From Bacteroidota bacterium (lineage in GTDB: Bacteria > Bacteroidota > Bacteroidia > Flavobacteriales > JADGDT01), in assembly GCA_039714315.1 (NCBI GenBank), contig JBDLJM010000018.1:1-33586 (forward strand): 33,586 bases of DNA. The letters run 5' to 3'. This document shows positions 25,081 to 33,565 of the stretch, in pieces; position 1 is the stretch's first letter; each line of letters opens with the position of its first letter. The position numbers and the translations under genes are program-made. The notes beneath the pieces are model-generated. The model was not told the origin of the DNA and searched no databases. It worked only from the letters and a program-made list of their open reading frames with translations.

Positions 25081-26430
25081 TTATTGCTCTAAGTGTCCAA
25101 CTTCCTCCTTAAACTGGAATCCTCTATCCTCATAACTATCGAATAAATCAAAACTTGCACAGGCTGGCGAAAGTAATACATTATCCCCTCTTCTGGCAAG
25201 AGTATACGCTGTATTTACAGCCTCTTTCATTGAAAAAGTTTCAGTAATAACATCAACCTTATTCCCAAAAACCTTCATCAGTTTTTCATTATCCACACCA
25301 AGACAAACCACAGCTCTAACTTTATCCCTCACAAAGGGTATTAAATCGGAATAATCATTTCCTTTATCCACACCTCCAACAATCCATACAGTAGTTTTTT
25401 TCATTGAATCCAATGCATAGAAAGTGGCATTTACATTAGTGGCTTTCGAATCATTAATAAAGTTTATTCCCTCAACACTTTTAAAATTTTCCAAACGATG
25501 TTCTACAGCTTCGAAACTCGACAGACCATTTCTGATAGTTCTATTTCTTACTCCGAGTAATTTTGCTGCCATACCACCCGCAAGAGAGTTTCTCGCGTTG
25601 TGTTTTCCCTGCAGAGCCAGTTCATCGATTGTCATAGTTATATTGTCATTTTGGTGGTTATAGTTCATTTCAATATTTTTATAATTCAACTTTCCGTATG
25701 TTATCCCTTTTATATTTTCGCCATATGGAACCTCTATAGATTTCACAGGATTATTTTTTAGACCTGACAGATTTCCTTCGTCGTTTGCATCATAGATTAA
25801 ATAGTCCGATTCTATTTGATTCATAGCAATTCTAAGTTTCGAATCGCGATAATTTTCAAATTTATAATCGTAGCGATTAAGATGATCAGGAGTAATATTC
25901 AATAAAACGGCGATATGAGGTCTAAAACTTACTATCCCGTCCAATTGAAAACTACTCAGCTCCAGCACATAATAATCAAACTCATTTCCTGCAACCTGAC
26001 GCGCAAAACTTTCTCCTATATTACCTGCCAGTCCTACATTTAATCCTTCCAGCTTCAGAATATGATAAATAAGCATCGATGTTGTAGTTTTACCGTTTGA
26101 TCCGGTAACTGCAACGATTTTTGCTTCTGTATATCTTGAGGCGAATTCTATTTCCGATATTACCTCAACCCCCTTTTCTTTCAGGGTGGTTACCAGCGGT
26201 ACATTATCAGGAATTCCCGGACTCTTCACAACTAACTCACTATTCAGAATAATTTCCTCACTGTGAGTTCCTTCTTCAAAAGACACCTTCAACTGTTCAA
26301 GCTCTTTTATATACCGGGGCTTTATCACTCCCATATCGGAAACAAAAACATCATAGCCAAGCTTGTTAGCCAAAATGGCCGCACCAACTCCGCTCTCACC
26401 TGCTCCTAATATGGAAATCCTTTTACTCAC
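25081..26430 (-). CDS. murD: UDP-N-acetylmuramoyl-L-alanine--D-glutamate ligase
   Basis: Adds D-Glu to UDP-MurNAc-L-Ala. The 449-residue cytoplasmic ligase has an N-terminal nucleotide-fold start ILGAGESGVGAA, the P-loop TGSNGKTTT at 109-117, the central ELSSFQLDG and NITPDHLNRY motifs, and the C-terminal FINDSKATN and SPACASFDLFDSYEDRG blocks, all diagnostic for MurD. It starts four bases after the mraY stop. Confidence 0.97.
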   Translation of the reverse strand: MSKRISILGAGESGVGAAILANKLGYDVFVSDMGVIKPRYIKELEQLKVSFEEGTHSEEIILNSELVVKSPGIPDNVPLVTTLKEKGVEVISEIEFASRYTEAKIVAVTGSNGKTTTSMLIYHILKLEGLNVGLAGNIGESFARQVAGNEFDYYVLELSSFQLDGIVSFRPHIAVLLNITPDHLNRYDYKFENYRDSKLRIAMNQIESDYLIYDANDEGNLSGLKNNPVKSIEVPYGENIKGITYGKLNYKNIEMNYNHQNDNITMTIDELALQGKHNARNSLAGGMAAKLLGVRNRTIRNGLSSFEAVEHRLENFKSVEGINFINDSKATNVNATFYALDSMKKTTVWIVGGVDKGNDYSDLIPFVRDKVRAVVCLGVDNEKLMKVFGNKVDVITETFSMKEAVNTAYTLARRGDNVLLSPACASFDLFDSYEDRGFQFKEEVGHLEQ

Positions 26431-26434
26431 TATT

Positions 26435-27673
26435 TTATCTGATTTTTAATGTTATTATTGACAAAACAGCCAACATTATCCCTACAATCCAAAATCGGAT
26501 TACAATTTTACTCTCGTGATAATTCTTTTTTTGATAATGGTGGTGCAAAGGAGCCATCAGAAAAATTCGTTTTCCTTCTCCTAATTTCTTCTTTGTATAT
26601 TTAAAATATGACACCTGCAACACTACTGAAAGGTTCTCTACAAGAAACACCCCGCTGATAATTGGGATTAGGAGTTCTTTTCTCATAATAATCGCTATTA
26701 CTGCAATTATTCCTCCTATAGTTAAACTTCCGGTATCGCCCATAAACACCTGCGCCGGATAAGCGTTATACCAAAGAAAACCAACCAGTGCTCCAATAAA
26801 TGCCGCTATGTAAATTGTAATCTCTCCCATATTTGGGATAAACATTATATTTAAATAATCCGCAAAAATTATATTACCGGATACCCAGGCAAACAAAGCC
26901 AAAGTAACTCCCATAATAGCAGATGACCCTGCTGCTAAACCATCAACCCCATCGGTAAGGTTTGCTCCATTTGATACCGCAGTAATTATAAAAATCACTA
27001 TCGGGATAAATAATAACCAGGCGTAGTCTTTAGCGTCATCACCCATCCATGAGATTAAACTCTCGTAATTGAATTCATTTCCTTTTACAAAAGGTATTGT
27101 AGTTTTAAGTGACTTATGCTCTGCATCAAATGTTGGTGGACTTATTCCTTGTTGTATAAATTCAGATAATTCCTCCTGTGTATAATGCACTTTCTCCTTA
27201 ATTGTAACATCCTCGTTGAAATACAACATACCACCAACAATTAAGCCTAAACCTACCTGTCCTATTATTTTGAACCTCCCTCTTAATCCTTCCTTATTTT
27301 TCCTAAACACTTTGATGTAATCATCAAGAAAACCGATAGTTCCCATCCAAAGTGTAGTAATCAAAAGAAGTATAACATAAATATTTTCAAGCTTGGCAAA
27401 TAACAATACCGGAACAACAGTTGCCAGAATAATAATTACACCTCCCATAGTAGGTGTACCTGCTTTTTGTATCTGCCCTTCCAGGCCAAGCTCCCTAACT
27501 GTTTCTCCAACCTGTTGGCGCTGTAGAAATAATATTATTCTCTTACCATATACTGTGGCAATTATCAACGAAAATATTATCGCTAAACCTGCCCGGAATG
27601 AAATATAATTAAACATTCCTGCTCCAGGGATATTAAATGTTTCATGTAGGAAATTGAATAAATAGTATAACAT
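26435..27673 (-). CDS. mraY: phospho-N-acetylmuramoyl-pentapeptide transferase
   Basis: Makes lipid I from UDP-MurNAc-pentapeptide and undecaprenyl phosphate in the inner membrane. The 412-residue polytopic enzyme shows KAGTPTMGG (70-78), the Mg-binding DD at 117-118 in [19 protein letters not shown] (238-247) and the PLHHHYQKK segment near the C-terminus. An insert of about 60 residues (about 151-215, mostly polar) makes it longer than the 360-residue E. coli enzyme. I recall similar lengths from other Bacteroidota. It starts four bases after murE. Confidence 0.97.
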   Translation of the reverse strand: MLYYLFNFLHETFNIPGAGMFNYISFRAGLAIIFSLIIATVYGKRIILFLQRQQVGETVRELGLEGQIQKAGTPTMGGVIIILATVVPVLLFAKLENIYVILLLITTLWMGTIGFLDDYIKVFRKNKEGLRGRFKIIGQVGLGLIVGGMLYFNEDVTIKEKVHYTQEELSEFIQQGISPPTFDAEHKSLKTTIPFVKGNEFNYESLISWMGDDAKDYAWLLFIPIVIFIITAVSNGANLTDGVDGLAAGSSAIMGVTLALFAWVSGNIIFADYLNIMFIPNMGEITIYIAAFIGALVGFLWYNAYPAQVFMGDTGSLTIGGIIAVIAIIMRKELLIPIISGVFLVENLSVVLQVSYFKYTKKKLGEGKRIFLMAPLHHHYQKKNYHESKIVIRFWIVGIMLAVLSIITLKIR

Positions 27674-27677
27674 ATCT

Positions 27678-29141
27678 CTACTTATTTAACAGGGTTAATA
27701 TTTTTTTCGCTTTTTCAAAATCATCAAAGTCGTATTTCACTCCCATGATATCCTGGTATGTTTCATGGCCTTTACCGGCGATAAGTATAATATCGCCTTT
27801 ATCTGCCTCCTGACATGCCGCTTTAATTCCTTGTTCTCTATCAACAATCGATACTGTTTTGTGATAGTGTTCTGCAGGAACACCGGCTTCCATATCAGAA
27901 ATAATATCCTCGGGTTTTTCGGTACGTGGATTATCTGAAGTAAGAACTACTTTATTAGAAAAATCACAGGAAATTTTTGCCATCTTCGGACGCTTCCCTT
28001 TATCTCTATCTCCGCCACAGCCAACAACTGTAATTAATTTTTCATTTCCTGTCCTTATCTCTCCAATCGTTTCCAGTACATTTTTCAAAGCATCGGGAGT
28101 ATGGGCATAATCAACCACGGTAATAATTCCCTTTTCCGAAGAAAAATGATCAAAACGACCTGTCACATTTTCTAAACGACTCATCGCTTTTAATACTTCA
28201 TCTTCATCCTCTCCAAGTTCAACCGAAACAGAGTAAATAGCTAAAAGGTTATATGCGTTAAACTTCCCTATTAATTTAGTCCAAATCTCCTTATTCCCAA
28301 TTCTCAACAACATCCCGCTAAAGTGACTTTCCAGTAATCTAACCTTATAATCACTCACTGATTTCATTGAATAGCTGAGCTTTTTAGCTTTTGTATTCTG
28401 AAGCATTACCATTCCGTTTTTATCATCAGAATTAGTTATGGCAAATGCTGTTTTAGGCAAATCATCAAAAAAACGTTTCTTAACGTTTATATATTCTTTA
28501 AATGTTTTATGATAATCAAGATGATCGTGGGTAATATTTGTAAAAGCGCCTCCTGCGAAATGCAGTCCGGCAATTCTGCGTTGGTCAACACCATGAGAGC
28601 TCACTTCCATAAAGCAGTGCGATACTCCTGCTTCGGCCATCTGTTGCAAATATTTATTTAATGTTACCGGATCCGGAGTTGTATGTGTAGAAACAATCTC
28701 TTCATCACCAGCCATAATCCTGATCGTTGAAAACAATCCCGCTTTTTTTCCCAGTAATCCAAAAAGCGTATATAACTGTGTAGCGATAGTAGTTTTACCG
28801 TTTGTTCCTGTAACTCCAACTAATTTAAGTTTTGACGAAGGATTATCATAAAAGTTTGAAGCTATTACTCCTAATGCCTCCTTGCTATCTCCCACCTTTA
28901 CCCAGGCAACACTATCATTATCAACATCTACATTATTTTGATATACAATTGCCTTTGCTCCAAGTTCTATAGCTTTTGATATATATTTATGCCCATCAAC
29001 TGCCACTCCGCTAATAGCCACAAAAACACTTCCGTTTGTCACTTTTCTGGAATCGAATTCAACAGAAGTAATTTCTGCGGAACTATTTCCGGAAAGCTCC
29101 AAAACATTTATGCCCCCAAGTATTTTGTTTAACACCCTCAT
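27678..29141 (-). CDS. murE: UDP-MurNAc-tripeptide synthetase, meso-DAP type
   Basis: Adds the third residue of the stem peptide. The P-loop TGTNGKTT lies near residues 111-118, [12 protein letters not shown] near 200, and DNPRTE near 403-408. The DNPR motif marks specificity for meso-diaminopimelate over lysine, so the wall is predicted to be DAP-type. I chose the ATG at 29141, whose A is shared with the TGA stop of ftsI (TGATG), a classic coupled start. An in-frame GTG at 29144 is possible and would add one residue. The product is 487 residues. Confidence 0.96.
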   Translation of the reverse strand: MRVLNKILGGINVLELSGNSSAEITSVEFDSRKVTNGSVFVAISGVAVDGHKYISKAIELGAKAIVYQNNVDVDNDSVAWVKVGDSKEALGVIASNFYDNPSSKLKLVGVTGTNGKTTIATQLYTLFGLLGKKAGLFSTIRIMAGDEEIVSTHTTPDPVTLNKYLQQMAEAGVSHCFMEVSSHGVDQRRIAGLHFAGGAFTNITHDHLDYHKTFKEYINVKKRFFDDLPKTAFAITNSDDKNGMVMLQNTKAKKLSYSMKSVSDYKVRLLESHFSGMLLRIGNKEIWTKLIGKFNAYNLLAIYSVSVELGEDEDEVLKAMSRLENVTGRFDHFSSEKGIITVVDYAHTPDALKNVLETIGEIRTGNEKLITVVGCGGDRDKGKRPKMAKISCDFSNKVVLTSDNPRTEKPEDIISDMEAGVPAEHYHKTVSIVDREQGIKAACQEADKGDIILIAGKGHETYQDIMGVKYDFDDFEKAKKILTLLNK

Positions 29142-31123
29142 CACATCAATACTAAATTAACTAAGTTGTTCTTCTTTACTCTTCTTCCAGCCGGTATAGA
29201 TTGTTTAACAACCCTGCCTGAACCTCTCATTCTAACTTTCAGTCCAATATTTTCCAACATTGATAACGCATCCATTGCTGGAACACCTTTCACATTTGGC
29301 ATCAGACCTTTTCGAACCTCCGAAGCCTTTGATCCTAAAACTATCTGATTTCTCAACTCTTCATCACTCAAAGCCGGTATAATATTTTCTACTTCCGGTC
29401 CCTCGTGATAAATTTTAACTGCTATCTCCTTAAATACCGGTGCAGCAACCTGAGCACCGTAATAACCTTTACTCTTGTCCGGTTTATTAACTACAACAAT
29501 CATTGAGTACTTAGGATCTTTTGCAGGAAAATATCCGACAAATGAAGAACTATAACCCATATTCTTCTTTCCTTCCCAGTAATTTAACTGGGTAGTTCCG
29601 GTTTTTCCGGCAATTTGCAGGTTATCCATTTTCAAACCTTTTCCTGTTCCATTTTCCACAACTCCTTCCAGCATATCCCGAGCTATTTTCACTGTACTTT
29701 CAGAACAAATTCTCGAGTTCAGAACTTCGGTATGCACAGTAGAAATCACTCCCTCATCATCTCTTATTTTCGAAATAAAATACGGTTTAACTTCTACCCC
29801 GTCATTTGCAATTGCATTATAATAAGTAAGTATTTGAAGTGGTGTCAAATGAACCCCATAACCATAAGCCATCCAGGCTAAACTAAGTCCTGACCAGTTA
29901 TCGGCCTGAGGATTTGGAATTACAGGCGAACCTTCTCCCTTAATATTTAATCCAATTTTCTTATCAAGACCCATCGAATAAAGTCTGTTCAAAAATCTGG
30001 TTGGGTTTGTCTTATAGTTTTCATATATAATTTTAGCCATTCCTACATTTGATGATTCTTCGAACACCTTCTTTACTGACACCTTTCCAAAACCACCTCT
30101 ATGTGAATCTCTAATATATTTCCCATAGATCTTATGCTTCCCGTTTCCTGTATCTATCACCTTAGAGGTATCTACAACTCCATCTTCGAGAGCGGCTATT
30201 AAAGCCGGAAGCTTAAAGGTTGATCCGGGCTCAGAAGATTCGTAAACTGCGTAATTTACTTTTTCGTAATATTTACCTTTTTCTGTACGTCCAAGGTTTA
30301 CAATCCCTTTGATCTTACCGGTATTAACTTCCATTACTACAACAGTACCGTGGTCGGCTTTAAACTCTTCCAATTGCCTTAATAAAGCATAATGTGCCAC
30401 ATCCTGTATATGCACATCTATCGTAGAATATATATCTGCCCCATCCTCAGGTTCTATTTCATTTTTATCACTCAGAGGTTTCCATGATCCTTTTTGAAGT
30501 TTTACACTCAAAACACTTCCATCTCTACCCGACAGATATCTGGAATATGCTCCTTCGAGACCTACCGATAAATAATCTTTTTCGTATCCAATAGTCCGTT
30601 CGGCAACTTTTCCCAAAGGATGTTCCCTAACCATTTTTTCCTCAACAACAAGTCCGCCTTTAAACCTTCCTTTATTAAGAATTGGAAAACCTTTAAACCT
30701 TTGATATTGATCAAAGGTTAAATTTTTCTTTATTCTAAAATATTTTTTACCCTTCTCTCGTGCTTTGGTAATCTTGTCGGCATAATAATATCTTGATGGC
30801 GCTCCAAACAAACTGTGAATTGAGTCTGACAGATCGTCTATATTTTCATTGAATAATTTTGTAGAAGGAACAGTAGGATCTATTGCTACAGTAAATGTGG
30901 TGACTGATGTTGCCAACAAATTCCCGTCTTCTGCATAAATATTTCCACGTCGGGCCTTAATTACATGAGGTCTTATGGTTCTTTTCGAAGCTAACTCCCT
31001 GTAATGCTTACCATCAACATATTGAATCTGGAATATTTTCCCAAACACAGCAAAAAACACCAATAAAAGCAAAGCTAGAATCAGGTATAATCTGTTTAGT
31101 ATGTTTCTTCTATTTTTTTCCAA
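29141..31123 (-). CDS. ftsI: division-specific penicillin-binding protein (FtsI/PBP3) with C-terminal PASTA domain
   Basis: Septal DD-transpeptidase that cross-links glycan strands made by FtsW. The 660-residue class B PBP has one N-terminal membrane helix (about 11-31), the dimerisation/pedestal region with RRGNIYAEDG, and a transpeptidase domain with active-site Ser301 in STFK (301-304), SSN (357-359) and KTG (507-509). The last 60 or so residues (LMPNVKGVPAMDALSMLEN...) form one PASTA domain, a fold that binds peptidoglycan or beta-lactams in other PBPs. It starts one base after the ftsL stop and its TGA overlaps the murE ATG. Confidence 0.96.
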   Translation of the reverse strand: MEKNRRNILNRLYLILALLLLVFFAVFGKIFQIQYVDGKHYRELASKRTIRPHVIKARRGNIYAEDGNLLATSVTTFTVAIDPTVPSTKLFNENIDDLSDSIHSLFGAPSRYYYADKITKAREKGKKYFRIKKNLTFDQYQRFKGFPILNKGRFKGGLVVEEKMVREHPLGKVAERTIGYEKDYLSVGLEGAYSRYLSGRDGSVLSVKLQKGSWKPLSDKNEIEPEDGADIYSTIDVHIQDVAHYALLRQLEEFKADHGTVVVMEVNTGKIKGIVNLGRTEKGKYYEKVNYAVYESSEPGSTFKLPALIAALEDGVVDTSKVIDTGNGKHKIYGKYIRDSHRGGFGKVSVKKVFEESSNVGMAKIIYENYKTNPTRFLNRLYSMGLDKKIGLNIKGEGSPVIPNPQADNWSGLSLAWMAYGYGVHLTPLQILTYYNAIANDGVEVKPYFISKIRDDEGVISTVHTEVLNSRICSESTVKIARDMLEGVVENGTGKGLKMDNLQIAGKTGTTQLNYWEGKKNMGYSSSFVGYFPAKDPKYSMIVVVNKPDKSKGYYGAQVAAPVFKEIAVKIYHEGPEVENIIPALSDEELRNQIVLGSKASEVRKGLMPNVKGVPAMDALSMLENIGLKVRMRGSGRVVKQSIPAGRRVKKNNLVNLVLM

Positions 31124-31124
31124 T

Positions 31125-31448
31125 TCAATTATTATTTACTTTTATTACATGTGGTGGTGTTGTAGATTGCTCCAAGCCAATTTTTCTCACTTTTTCCTGA
31201 AGATTTGATCCCATTCTCGAATTCATCAGCTGCGTTCTTACATCTACAAATTCCGACTTCAACTCTCTAACTTCTTTCTGAAGTTTCGAAATCTCATATA
31301 CTTTTTCGTCAGCAGAATGAGAACTTACTATTGTTATCAGGATAAGCAAGACAGCAAAGGCTATTACTTTCCAGTTTTCAAGAAGTACATCAGTGTCAAA
31401 CAGGTTACCTCTTACAATAGTTCCTATGTTTTTGGACTTCTTTTCCAT
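31125..31448 (-). CDS. ftsL: FtsL-like bitopic division protein
   Basis: A 107-residue protein with a short cytoplasmic tail, one membrane helix (about 28-44, KVIAFAVLLILITIVSS) and a periplasmic coiled coil (about 50-85, DEKVYEISKLQKEVRELKSEFVDVRTQL). Topology, size and position between rsmH and ftsI identify it as the FtsL equivalent that joins FtsQ and FtsI/FtsW. Sequence similarity to proteobacterial FtsL is minimal, as is normal. Its ATG overlaps the rsmH stop codon by one base (TAATG). Confidence 0.88.
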   Translation of the reverse strand: MEKKSKNIGTIVRGNLFDTDVLLENWKVIAFAVLLILITIVSSHSADEKVYEISKLQKEVRELKSEFVDVRTQLMNSRMGSNLQEKVRKIGLEQSTTPPHVIKVNNN

Positions 31449-32353
31449 TATAGTTTTTTCGCAATTCTCAATTTTGCACTTCTCGCTCTGCTGTTTCTTT
31501 CAACCTCCTCTTCGGTTGGGACTATTACTTTTCTGTTAACAGCTTTAAAAGGAACATCCACATTCCCATAAATATCCTTTTCAGGTTCTCCCCTAAAAAG
31601 TCCGGTTTTAATATATCGTTTTACCAGCCTGTCTTCTAATGAGTGATAAGAAATTACAACTAATCTCCCATCAGGATTCAAAATTTCATTACTCGATTCG
31701 AGGAAGGCCTTTAAAACCCCCATTTCATCATTAACTTCAATTCTTATTGCCTGAAACATCTGAGCATAAAACTTATTTTCCCTGTTTCGAGGTGCTAAAT
31801 CTTTCGTTAATTCTTTTAGATCGCCATTAGTTTCAATTGGCTTATCACTACGTGAATCCACAATCCTGTTTGCAACTTTCCAGGCATTTTTAAGCTCCCC
31901 GAAATCTCTGAATATCCTGCTCAAATCCTCTACATCATAATCATTCACAATCTCATAAGCTGAGATATTTGATTTTTGATTCATTCTCATATCCAACCTG
32001 CCATCGAAACGAGTAGAAAACCCCCGCTCGGCAACATCGAATTGATGAGAACTAACACCCAAATCTGCGAGAATCCCATCGACCTTTTTCACTCCGTGAA
32101 GTCTTAAATAATTCTTCAGATGCCTGAAGTTTACGTTAATAAGCTCAAAACGAGAATCGTCTATCTTATTTTCTAAAGCATCTTTATCCTGATCGAAAGC
32201 AAATAGCTTTCCTTTTTCTCCAAGATGAGAAATAATTCCACGCGAATGACCACCTCCTCCAAAAGTAACATCCACATAAATACCATTTTCCTTAATCGCC
32301 AGGCCTTCGATACACTCGTCGAAAAGCACAGGCACATGGTACTCCATTGCCAT
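31448..32353 (-). CDS. rsmH: 16S rRNA (cytosine-1402-N4)-methyltransferase
   Basis: Methylates N4 of C1402 in the 16S rRNA decoding centre using S-adenosylmethionine (also called MraW). The 301-residue enzyme has the SAM motif DVTFGGGGHS near residue 28, ADLGVSSHQFD and GRLDMRM in the centre, ISYHSLEDRLVK near 235 and the C-terminal NSRARSAKLR. Met3 is an alternative start. The gene follows mraZ by 52 bases and its stop overlaps the ftsL start. Confidence 0.97.
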   Translation of the reverse strand: MAMEYHVPVLFDECIEGLAIKENGIYVDVTFGGGGHSRGIISHLGEKGKLFAFDQDKDALENKIDDSRFELINVNFRHLKNYLRLHGVKKVDGILADLGVSSHQFDVAERGFSTRFDGRLDMRMNQKSNISAYEIVNDYDVEDLSRIFRDFGELKNAWKVANRIVDSRSDKPIETNGDLKELTKDLAPRNRENKFYAQMFQAIRIEVNDEMGVLKAFLESSNEILNPDGRLVVISYHSLEDRLVKRYIKTGLFRGEPEKDIYGNVDVPFKAVNRKVIVPTEEEVERNSRARSAKLRIAKKL

Positions 32354-32405
32354 TTGTATAGAATTTTAGTTATTTTTTTCTACATTATATGGAATAGACG
32401 GAAAT

Positions 32406-32873
32406 CTACTGAAGTAACTCTTCAAAATCCCCCATTACTTCTTCTGCTAAATCTCCAAAATCCTCTTCAGGATTATTAATCACACTTTCGTAGCGATCTT
32501 TATCCCAAACCTCAATAATGTTGTTGACTGTAACAGTAAGTACAACTTCCTTTTCTATCCCTGCAAAACTCACAAGATCTTTCGTTATCAACATTCGCCC
32601 TGTCCCATCCAATTCAATCGACTTTACCCCTGCTGTAAATTGACGTATAAAACTTGCTACTTTCCTCTGAAAACGATTTTTCTTGTTTAATTTGCTCATC
32701 ACAGCGTTCCATTCTGCCATTGTATACAGTTCCAAACACTGCTCAAAAACTGATCGTTTCAATACGAATCCATCACCCAAATACGGAGCTAACTGCTTCT
32801 TTAACTGAGCAGGTAGCAACAAGCGTCCTTTGGCGTCGATCTTACATTCGTATGTTCCGAACAGATTTGTCAT
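32406..32873 (-). CDS. mraZ: transcriptional regulator MraZ
   Basis: First gene of the dcw operon, encoding a ring-forming DNA-binding protein that controls its own operon. The 155-residue product has two SpoVT-AbrB-like domains, marked by KIDAKGRLLLPA (about 11-22) and IELDGTGRMLIT (about 86-97), and an acidic tail (about 133-155) a little longer than usual. The start at 32873 lies 37 bases downstream of four AAAGTG repeats that match the known MraZ recognition pattern, which supports autoregulation. Confidence 0.96.
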   Translation of the reverse strand: MTNLFGTYECKIDAKGRLLLPAQLKKQLAPYLGDGFVLKRSVFEQCLELYTMAEWNAVMSKLNKKNRFQRKVASFIRQFTAGVKSIELDGTGRMLITKDLVSFAGIEKEVVLTVTVNNIIEVWDKDRYESVINNPEEDFGDLAEEVMGDFEELLQ

Positions 32874-32893
32874 TAATTGTTTTTTTACAATTT

Positions 32894-32901
32894 CAAATAT
32901 A
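32894..32901 (-). promoter_or_regulatory. putative -7 element of the dcw operon promoter
   Basis: TATATTTG on the minus strand, a TAnnTTTG match 20 bases upstream of the mraZ start, implying a leader of about 15 bases. The -33 position, 19 bases further upstream, falls at 32921-32924, inside the MraZ-box repeats, and has no TTTG. Confidence 0.55.
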
Positions 32902-32910
32902 AGATATTAT

Positions 32911-32950
32911 ACTACACTTTTTTACACTTTACCCCACTTTTTACCACTTT
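32911..32950 (-). promoter_or_regulatory. MraZ box: four AAAGTG decamer repeats
   Basis: On the mraZ coding strand, four consecutive decamers each begin with AAAGTG followed by G or T: AAAGTGGTAA, AAAGTGGGGT, AAAGTGTAAA and AAAGTGTAGT. On the plus strand this is CACTTT ending exactly at 32920, 32930, 32940 and 32950. The arrangement equals the MraZ binding pattern described in Mollicutes (AAAGTG[T/G] plus three bases, repeated). One helical turn per repeat places all sites on the same face of the DNA. The array covers the expected -33 region, so binding should block transcription. Confidence 0.8.
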
Positions 32951-33292
32951 GTTGAAAACTTAATTTAAAAACACTTATAAAGGCCTGTAAAACCTAACAC
33001 TTTCATACACCATGAAAAAAATCGGTTATTAACAATTATTCGGAATTCCACCACCCTTACAACACAATTATTGACTAGACAAATGGCAATTGGGGTAATA
33101 AAAGCATCATGAAAGAATAAACTTACAAACACATATTTATCTTATTGCTACAAATAAGATTACGGATAACACACAAAAAGTATATAACCTTTTATGCCAA
33201 TTAAATTTCAATGTGAAGAGTTTGGTCAAAGTATTATTTTTAATTTAACGAAAAAAAGCATAGCATTTAATAAATGTCTGAAGTTTCCAATC
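32951..33292. other. gene-free AT-rich stretch upstream of the dcw operon
   Basis: No reading frame of credible length or composition is present on either strand. The stretch is very AT-rich and contains one copy of the CCAATTAAATTTCAA motif (33194-33211). No other promoter, RNA gene or hairpin stood out by eye. Confidence 0.6.
33194..33211. repeat. copy 2 of the CCAATTRAATTTCAA dispersed motif
   Basis: ATGCCAATTAAATTTCAA differs from the copy at 16417 by a single base. It lies 290 bases before copy 3. Confidence 0.55.
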
Positions 33293-33470
33293 TCTTTTTT
33301 TTTGGCGCTATTTCCGGCTCTCCGCTATAGCTTTATTTAGCATAGCGGTTCGAAAATTGTATTTCGGGGTCTTCGCTAAGGCTCAGCCGCCAAAATACAT
33401 TTCTCACAAGCTATCCAAAACAAAGGCTGTCGCTTTTATCCGGGCGAACTATATTTCGCTGCTCCGCACC
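33293..33470. repeat. structured, G+C-richer intergenic island with inverted repeats
   Basis: It begins with a run of ten T then GGCGC, and is visibly richer in G+C than its flanks. It holds CCGCTAT (33322-33328) facing ATAGCGG (33342-33348), TGTATTT (33358-33364) facing AAATACA (33393-33399), and GGCTCAGCC at 33380-33388. No coding potential is seen. The wording resembles a dispersed intergenic repeat I recall from marine Flavobacteriia (…TCCGCTATA…, …GGCTGxCGCTT…ATCCGGGCG…). That recollection was not checked, and only one copy lies in this window. Confidence 0.45.
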
Positions 33471-33483
33471 TTAAAAACAAATA

Positions 33484-33501
33484 ATACCAATTGAATTTCA
33501 A
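33484..33501. repeat. copy 3 of the CCAATTRAATTTCAA dispersed motif
   Basis: ATACCAATTGAATTTCAA has one base different from the copy at 16417. It is immediately followed by the window-end segment that contains GCGAAGC and CTAACGC. Confidence 0.55.
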
Positions 33502-33545
33502 AATGCTCATTATAATTCGAAATGTAATTCTGTTAGACGAAATAA

Positions 33546-33565
33546 GCGAAGCGATTGGCTAACGC
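33546..33565. repeat. right-end copy of a GCGAAGC...ACGC motif
   Basis: GCGAAGCGATTGGCTAACGC aligns with the left-end motif at 17-35 with a few changes and one indel. It may be the edge of a repeat that broke the assembly. Confidence 0.4.

Noticed and set aside
32911-32950. Tandem decamers considered as CRISPR or microsatellite
   Set aside because: Units are far too short for CRISPR and only the AAAGTG part is conserved, with variable bases between; this fits a transcription factor operator.
33293-33470. The palindromic island as a tRNA, rRNA fragment or integron attC site
   Set aside because: No cloverleaf, conserved rRNA segment or paired attC core sites could be recognised, and there is no integrase nearby.
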